Shown in pieces: positions 58,918 through 64,000 of a stretch of 64,000 nucleotides of DNA. Numbering within the stretch: the first letter of the stretch is position 1; each line of letters starts with the position of its first letter. The position numbers were made by a program, and so were the translations under genes. Source of the DNA: Actinokineospora alba (GTDB lineage Bacteria; Actinomycetota; Actinomycetes; Mycobacteriales; Pseudonocardiaceae); NCBI RefSeq assembly GCF_004362515.1, contig NZ_SNXU01000001.1, positions 4,836,001-4,900,000 of the forward strand, written 5' to 3'. The notes under the pieces were generated by a model, which did not search any database, was not told the DNA's origin, and saw only the letters and a program-made list of their open reading frames with translations.

Positions 58918-60882
58918 CTACGCGGCGCGGGCGGCGCGAACCACGCCCGCCACCGAGTCCGCCGACAGTTCTTCCAGACGAAGGCCGGTGCCGCCGAGCG
59001 CGGCGGTCAGCTTGCCCGCCAGGCCGAGCCGGACCGGGCCGCTCTCACAGTCCACGACGACGCTCGCCGTGCCCTCGGCGGCGATCATCGCCGCCGCTCG
59101 CATCGCGTCACCCACGGCGTCACGCGACACCGCGACGGTGGCCCGCCCATCGGTCACGACGACCAGGAGCGCACGCCTGCGCGGGTCACGAAGGCGTTCC
59201 ACGGCAAGGGTTTTGCGGGCGCGGAGCAGTCCGTCGGCGAGTGGGGTGCGGCCGCCGGTGCGCAGGTCGCGCAGCCGGGCCACGGCCGCCTCCACAGACG
59301 ACGTCGGGGGCAGCGCCAGCTCCGCGGACGACCCGCGGAAGGTGACCAGCCCGACCTTGTCGCGCCGCTGGTACGCGTCGCGCAGCAGCGACACCACGGC
59401 ACCGGTCACCGCGGACATCCGCTTGCGGGCGGCCATGGAACCGGACGCGTCGACCAGGAACAGGACGAGGTTGCTCTCCCGCCCCTCGCGGACGGCTTTG
59501 CGCACGTCTCCGGCCCGCACGATCAGCCCGGCGCCCGTGCGCCCACGGTCGCGCTGGTACGGCGCGGCGGCGGTCAGGGTGCCGACAAGGTGGATGCCGG
59601 AGCCTTGTGAGGTCGAAGCCCGAAGCGCTCGCCCGGAGCCCGCTCGGGAGCGGGATCGGCGGCCCGGCGCGCCTTCGCCGACACCGGCGATCTCCAGCTG
59701 CCGGGCCCGGAACGCCGGGTCCGGGGTGGCCGGGGCCTGCCCGCCGGACGGCGTTGGTGGCGCTTCGGCGTTCTGCGGCCCTTGCGCGGGCCCGGTCGGT
59801 CCGTCACCGGGCTCGGGAGCACCACCCCCAGGACCATCGGGTCCGGGATCCGGGTCGGGCTCGCGGTCCGCTTCCTCGGCCGCGTCCTTCATCGCTTGAT
59901 CCAGCTGGTCCTGCTCGATGCCGGGCTCGTCGAACGGGTCGCGCCTGCGTCGGTGCGGCAGCGCCAGCCGAGCGGCGACCTCCACATCGGACTCCTCGAC
60001 CCGCTCCGCGCCCCGCCAGGCGGCGTGCGCGACGGCGGTGCGAGCCAGCACCAGGTCGGCGCGCATGCCGTCGACGTCGAACGCGGCGCAGACAGCGGCG
60101 ATGCGGCGCAGCTCCGAGTCAGGCAGCGACACCTCGGGCAGCGCCTTGCGGGCCGCGACGATCCTGGTCGCCAGCTCGGCGTCCGCGTCGGACCAGCGCT
60201 CGGCGAACCCGGCCGGGTCGGCCTCGAACGCGAGCCTGCGGCGGATGACCTCGGTGCGCGTCGGCACGTCCCGGGAGGCACGCACCTCGACGGTGAGCCC
60301 GAACCGGTCGAGCAGCTGCGGGCGCAGCTCGCCTTCCTCCGGGTTCATGGTCCCGACCAGCAGGAACGACGCCGCGTGTGAGACCGACACGCCCTCGCGT
60401 TCGACGTGGGCGCGGCCCATGGCGGCGGCGTCGAGCAGCAGGTCGACCAGGTGGTCGTGCAGCAGGTTGACCTCGTCGACGTAGAGGACCCCGCGGTGGG
60501 CGGCGGCGAGCAGACCGGGCTGGTAGGCGCGGACGCCCTCGGTCAGCGCGCGCTCCAGGTCAAGGGAGCCGATCAGCCGGTCCTCGGTGGCGCCGACCGG
60601 CAGCTCGACGAGTCGGGCGGGCCGAGTGTCATCGTCGAAGTCGGTGTGGGGACCGTCGGGGCAGTGCGGGTCGGGCCGCTCGGGGTCGCAGCTGAACCGG
60701 CAGCCCGCGACGACCGACGCCTCCGGCAGCAGAGCCGCCAGCGCGCGCACGATCGTCGACTTCGCGGTGCCCTTCTCGCCCCGGACCAGCACGCCGCCGA
60801 TCCCGGGGTGCACCGAGTTGAGCAGCAGGGAGAGGCGGAGATCGTCGTGGCCGACGACGGCGGAGAACGGGTAGCCGCTCAT
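58918..60882 (-). CDS. Chelatase-like AAA+/VWA fusion protein (Mg/Co chelatase subunit)
   Basis: 654 residues. N-terminal AAA+ ATPase (Walker A GEKGTAKST about 36-44, Walker B VLYVDEVNLL about 128-137, GTMNPEEGELRPQLLDRFG), an acidic Pro/Gly-rich linker (about 330-400), and a C-terminal VWA domain with MIDAS DASGS and TDGRA. This is the BchD/ChlD-type arrangement fused with a BchI-type ATPase, found beside cobalamin genes as a cobalt chelatase component. A large H-type subunit (CobN) is not in the window. A cobalamin riboswitch precedes it. Confidence 0.9.
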   Translation of the reverse strand: MSGYPFSAVVGHDDLRLSLLLNSVHPGIGGVLVRGEKGTAKSTIVRALAALLPEASVVAGCRFSCDPERPDPHCPDGPHTDFDDDTRPARLVELPVGATEDRLIGSLDLERALTEGVRAYQPGLLAAAHRGVLYVDEVNLLHDHLVDLLLDAAAMGRAHVEREGVSVSHAASFLLVGTMNPEEGELRPQLLDRFGLTVEVRASRDVPTRTEVIRRRLAFEADPAGFAERWSDADAELATRIVAARKALPEVSLPDSELRRIAAVCAAFDVDGMRADLVLARTAVAHAAWRGAERVEESDVEVAARLALPHRRRRDPFDEPGIEQDQLDQAMKDAAEEADREPDPDPGPDGPGGGAPEPGDGPTGPAQGPQNAEAPPTPSGGQAPATPDPAFRARQLEIAGVGEGAPGRRSRSRAGSGRALRASTSQGSGIHLVGTLTAAAPYQRDRGRTGAGLIVRAGDVRKAVREGRESNLVLFLVDASGSMAARKRMSAVTGAVVSLLRDAYQRRDKVGLVTFRGSSAELALPPTSSVEAAVARLRDLRTGGRTPLADGLLRARKTLAVERLRDPRRRALLVVVTDGRATVAVSRDAVGDAMRAAAMIAAEGTASVVVDCESGPVRLGLAGKLTAALGGTGLRLEELSADSVAGVVRAARAA

Positions 60883-60959
60883 CGGCTCACGGGAAAGACA
60901 GAGATGGCTGGCAGCACGCCATGATCCTCACTCCGGGTCCGCGCCCGGGTCGGTCTTGG

Positions 60960-61106
60960 CAGGGGTGGAGTGTCCTGGCTCCCGGATCGCCGCGCCGCTC
61001 CGGCCTTCCCAGGGCGGGTGCCCCGGTGGCGCGCGGGGGAGTGGCGCTCCCCGGTGACAGTGGCGGGACCGCACCGGATTCGCACCGGTTTCCTCGCTCA
61101 CCCTGC
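60960..61106 (-). promoter_or_regulatory. Cobalamin riboswitch upstream of the chelatase-cobO-cobB operon
   Basis: On the minus strand: AACCGGTGCGAATCCGGTGC, then CGGTCCCGCCACTGT (B12 box) and, near the 3' end, GAGCCAGGACAC. Closing stem GCAGGGTG (61106-61099) with CACCCCTGC (60968-60960). About 77 nt before the chelatase ATG. Confidence 0.9.
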
Positions 61107-61194
61107 TTGGTCGGTCACATCGTCGCAGATGGGGATGCGCCGGCCAAGCCACGTGGCGTGGATCTCGACTACCCGTCGGTTAACGTCTTCGGTT

Positions 61195-62391
61195 GTGGTG
61201 ACAGTGGTGGGCATCGGTGCGGACGGCTGGGCGGGATTGACCGACCCGGCCCGCGACGCGTTGGCCAGGGCCGACGTGGTCGTCGGCGGCGCGCGCCAGC
61301 TGGGACTGCTGCCCGACGAGGTCAAGGCGGAGCGGGTCGAGTGGCCGTCGCCGCTGCTGCCCGCGATCCCCGACTTCCTCGACACCCACCGCGGCCGTGA
61401 GATGTGCGTGCTGGCCAGCGGCGACCCGGTGTTCTACGGCATCGGGACCACCTTGAGCCGGTTCACCGAGGTCCGCGTCCTGCCGCACCCGTCGTCGGCG
61501 TCGCTGGCGTGCGCGCGGCTGGGTTGGGCGCTGGAGGACGTGGAGATCGTCAGCGCGGTGGCCCGCCCGGTCGCCCGGCTGCATGCGGTGATCCACCCTG
61601 GCGTCCGGGTGCTGGTGCTCAGCGAGAACGCCTCGACCCCGGCCGCCGTCGCCTCCCTGCTGACCGCGCGCGGGTTCGGCGACAGCGTCATGACCGTGCT
61701 GACCGACGTGGGCGGGCCGGGGGAGCGGGTCGACACCGGCATCGCCGACGGCTGGTCGGCCGAGGTGGGCGCGCTGAACCTCGTCGCCGTCGAGTGCGTG
61801 GCCAGTGCCGACGCCCGGCGGCTGCCGCGCAGCCCGGGCCTGCCGGACGACGTCTACGAGCACGACGGCCAGATCACCAAACGGGAGATCCGCGCGGTCA
61901 CCATCGCGGCGCTGGGCCCGGAGCCCGGGCAGCTGCTGTGGGACATCGGCGGCGGGTCCGGCAGCATCGGCATCGAGTGGATGCGCAGCCACCCGTCTTG
62001 CCGGGCCATCGCGGTCGAGCCGGAAACGGACCGGGCAGCGCGGATCACCCGCAACGCGGCCAGGCTCGGTGTCCCCGCGCTGCGGGTCGTGTCCGGCTTC
62101 GCGCCGGACGCGCTGGCCGACCTGCCTGAGCCGGACGCGGTGTTCGTCGGCGGCGGGGTGACGGTCGAAGGCGTGATCGCGGCGGGCTGGGCGGCGCTGC
62201 GGCCGGGCGGGCGGCTGGTGGTCAACGCCGTGACGTTGGAGTCCGAGGCGCTCGTCACCCGGTGGCGGGCCGATCTCGGCGGTGAGCTGATCCGGCTGGC
62301 GGTCAGCCGGGCCGCGCCGCTGGGCGGGTTCACCGCCTGGCGGCCGATGTTGCCGGTCACGCAGTGGACCGTGCAGAAGGAGGACACATGA
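61195..62391 (+). CDS. cobL: Precorrin-6Y C5,15-methyltransferase (decarboxylating)
   Basis: 398 residues from GTG 61195 (61198 is equally possible). N-terminal CbiE-like tetrapyrrole methylase (about 1-205; LASGDPVFYGIG is its SAM loop) fused to a C-terminal CbiT-like methyltransferase (about 215-398; IGGGSGSIGIEWM). Methylates precorrin-6Y at C5 and C15 and decarboxylates the acetate at C12. TAACGT ends 8 nt before the GTG and no Shine-Dalgarno is seen, so the gene is probably leaderless. The cobM start overlaps its stop (ATGA). Confidence 0.94.
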   Translation: MVTVVGIGADGWAGLTDPARDALARADVVVGGARQLGLLPDEVKAERVEWPSPLLPAIPDFLDTHRGREMCVLASGDPVFYGIGTTLSRFTEVRVLPHPSSASLACARLGWALEDVEIVSAVARPVARLHAVIHPGVRVLVLSENASTPAAVASLLTARGFGDSVMTVLTDVGGPGERVDTGIADGWSAEVGALNLVAVECVASADARRLPRSPGLPDDVYEHDGQITKREIRAVTIAALGPEPGQLLWDIGGGSGSIGIEWMRSHPSCRAIAVEPETDRAARITRNAARLGVPALRVVSGFAPDALADLPEPDAVFVGGGVTVEGVIAAGWAALRPGGRLVVNAVTLESEALVTRWRADLGGELIRLAVSRAAPLGGFTAWRPMLPVTQWTVQKEDT

Positions 62392-63131
62392 CCGTGCACT
62401 TCATCGGGGCCGGCCCGGGTGCGGCGGACCTGATCACCGTGCGCGGGCAGCGGATCATCGCCGAGTCGCCGGTCTGCCTGTACGCGGGCGCGCTGGTGCC
62501 TGAGGAGTTGCTGGCCCTGTGCCCGCCGGGAGCGCGCAAGGTCGACACGGCGAACCTGACCCTCGACGAGATCATCGGCGAGCTCACCGCCGCACACGCG
62601 CAGGGCCACGACGTCGCCCGGCTGCACTCCGGCGACCCGTCGGTGTTCAGCGCGATGGCCGAACAGGTCCGCAGGCTCGACGCGGCCGGAATCCCGTATG
62701 ACATCACCCCCGGCGTGCCCGCCTTCGCCGCGGCGGCCGCTTCCCTGCGCACCGAACTGACCGTCCCGGGCGTCGGCCAGACCGTCGTGTTGACCCGCAC
62801 CTCGGCCCGCGCCACCCCGATGCCCGACGGCGAGGACCTCGACACCCTCGGCCGCAGCCGGGCGACGATGGTGCTGCACCTTGCCGTGCAACGGATCGAC
62901 GAGGTCGTGGCGGAGCTGCTGCCGAACTACGGTCCACTGTGTCCGGTCGCGGTGGTGGCCTACGCGTCGCGTGAGGACGAGGTGATCCTGCGCGGAACGC
63001 TGTCGGACATCGCCGATCGCGTCCGGGAAGCGGGGATCAAGCGGACTGCGGTGATCATCGTCGGCCGGGTCCTGGCGCCGGAAGGTTTCTGCGACAGCCA
63101 CCTGTACTCGGCCGCCCGCGAGCGTTCGTGA
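62388..63131 (+). CDS. cobM: Precorrin-4 C11-methyltransferase
   Basis: 247 residues from ATG 62388, overlapping the cobL stop by 4 bp. Tetrapyrrole methylase with the family SAM loop ARLHSGDPSVFSAM (about 76-89), N-terminal VHFIGAGPGAADLITVRG and C-terminal AVVAYASREDEVILRGTL. Adds a methyl at C11 of precorrin-4. AGAAGGAGG provides its ribosome site. Convergent with cbiD. Confidence 0.95.
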   Translation: MTVHFIGAGPGAADLITVRGQRIIAESPVCLYAGALVPEELLALCPPGARKVDTANLTLDEIIGELTAAHAQGHDVARLHSGDPSVFSAMAEQVRRLDAAGIPYDITPGVPAFAAAAASLRTELTVPGVGQTVVLTRTSARATPMPDGEDLDTLGRSRATMVLHLAVQRIDEVVAELLPNYGPLCPVAVVAYASREDEVILRGTLSDIADRVREAGIKRTAVIIVGRVLAPEGFCDSHLYSAARERS

Positions 63132-63160
63132 GCGCGGCCCACGGTGGCTGCGCGCGGGTG

Positions 63161-64000
63161 TCAGTGAGTGCGGCCGACGATCGTGCCCGCCCGGTCGATC
63201 GCCACCACGTCCACCGCCACCTCGGCACCCCGCAGGACTTCCAGGGCGGTGCGTTTGGCGCCCTCGGCGACGGCGTCACCCAGCGGGATTCCCTTGGCCT
63301 GCGACAAAGTAAGGGCTTCCAAGGCCGTGTTGGCGCCGAGGATGCGTTCGGCCAGTTCGCTGTCCCCGCCCGCCTCCACCGCCGTGCGTGCCAGGGCGGC
63401 GAGGTTGACCTGGGAGCGGGCGGAGTGCAGGTCGAGGTGGCCGTCCGCGAGCTTCGACAGCTTCGCGAAACCGCCCGCGATGGTCAGCTTGGGCACCGGA
63501 TGGCGGCGCAGGTACTTGAGCACCGCGCCGGCGAAGTCGCCCATGTCGAGCAAGGCGTCCTCGGGCAGGCCGTAGAGATCCATGACCGTGCGCTCCGACG
63601 TCGAACCGGTGCACCCGGCCACATGTTGGTACCCGGCCGCGCGGGCGACGTCGATGCCGCGGCGGATGCTGTCGATCCACGCCGAGCAGGAGTACGGGAC
63701 GACGACGCCCGTGGTACCCAGAATGGAAAGCCCGCCAAGGATTCCCAGCCGCGGGTTCCACGTCTTGCGGGCCAGTTCCTCGCCGCGGTCGACCGAGATC
63801 TCGACCACCACGTCACCGGTCCCGCCGTGCAGTGCCGCCACCACAGCGACGTGGTCGCGCATGAGCGTGCGGGGCACCGGGTTGATAGCCGGTTCGCCGA
63901 CGGCCAGCGGCAGCCCGGCTTTCGTGACCGTCCCAACGCCCGGCCCCGCGACGAACGTCACGCCACTCCCCGGCGGCCCGTGCCGCACGGTCGAGCGGAT
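63161..64000 (-). CDS. cbiD: Cobalt-precorrin-5B C1-methyltransferase (partial)
   Basis: The frame is open through the right window edge, so only the C-terminal 279 residues are visible; the true start lies outside. Motifs: GPGVGTVTKAGLPL, GVVVPYSCSAWIDSI and GCTGSTSERTVMDLYGLPE, then IAGGFAKLSKLADGHLDLHS, match CbiD. The product methylates C1 of cobalt-precorrin-5B. A strict aerobic pathway would use CobF at this point, so CbiD indicates the mixed pathway often seen in actinobacteria. Ends 29 bp from cobM. Confidence 0.93.
   Translation of the reverse strand: MRSTVRHGPPGSGVTFVAGPGVGTVTKAGLPLAVGEPAINPVPRTLMRDHVAVVAALHGGTGDVVVEISVDRGEELARKTWNPRLGILGGLSILGTTGVVVPYSCSAWIDSIRRGIDVARAAGYQHVAGCTGSTSERTVMDLYGLPEDALLDMGDFAGAVLKYLRRHPVPKLTIAGGFAKLSKLADGHLDLHSARSQVNLAALARTAVEAGGDSELAERILGANTALEALTLSQAKGIPLGDAVAEGAKRTALEVLRGAEVAVDVVAIDRAGTIVGRTH

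Overview
The window is GC-rich, densely packed actinobacterial DNA. Gene content points to the Pseudonocardiaceae (an Actinokineospora, Saccharothrix or Lentzea-like organism). The markers are an actinobacterial VLRF1-type release factor, a LytR-CpsA-Psr protein, fused isobutyryl-CoA mutase, Cbt-type cobalt transport with cobalamin riboswitches, cobalamin genes including CobL, CobM and CbiD, a lycopene cyclase, and many start codons sitting 6-7 nt after a TANNNT box (leaderless genes). The family assignment is inference from gene content. I see no prophage, insertion sequence, rRNA, tRNA or CRISPR array.

Layout. 1-5.4 kb: end of a secreted lipase, a Mug-type DNA glycosylase, an AarF/UbiB-like kinase and a two-component pair. 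5.6-9.5 kb: a small unknown gene, glmS and an EAL-CBS-GGDEF protein. 9.6-13.3 kb: lycopene cyclase, a methyltransferase, a thioredoxin-reductase-like enzyme and a divergent XRE-cupin regulator. 13.4-16.4 kb: dGTPase-like protein, VLRF1 and an Ala/Pro-rich membrane protein. 16.4-17.1 kb: no gene, but nested inverted repeats and 42-bp tandem repeats. 17.1-27.2 kb: DinB, SDR, ABC-F (with a possible leader peptide), a small HTH protein, a membrane glycosyltransferase-like protein, an ABC exporter, SIS and NTP-transferase proteins, and two hydrolases. 27.2-35.1 kb: two lipid-modification operons, each with a cyclopropane-fatty-acid-synthase-type methyltransferase, flank LCP and cyclophilin genes. 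35.2-40.6 kb: small regulators, two broken genes and a TetR-membrane pair. 40.6-46.7 kb: thioesterase, deaminase, icmF, 3-hydroxyacyl-CoA dehydrogenase, cupin fusion and phosphoribosyltransferase. 46.9-52.1 kb: KAS III, beta-glucosidase, MFS and a degenerate WecB-like protein. 52.2-54.7 kb: a DosS/DosR-like two-component pair. 55.0-64.0 kb: cobalt/cobalamin genes with two riboswitches.

The genes connect around B12. IcmF needs adenosylcobalamin. The right-hand end encodes cobalt uptake (CbtB, CbtA), a chelatase-like AAA/VWA protein, CobO, CobB, CobL, CobM and CbiD. Cobalamin riboswitches precede cbtB and the chelatase operon.

The strongest unexplained signal is a family of palindromic elements, all exactly 127 bp, in four places (5451, 10804, 32491, 56811). 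They lie 0-5 nt from stop codons. Each arm carries three GAGT(T)CG motifs at exactly 21-bp spacing, and there are paired (covarying) substitutions between arms. Two further repeat families are present: a 141-148 bp element with GCCTGTTTGGGTGG ends (24037, 50614), and a 323-bp nested inverted repeat at 16582 containing two covarying hairpins.
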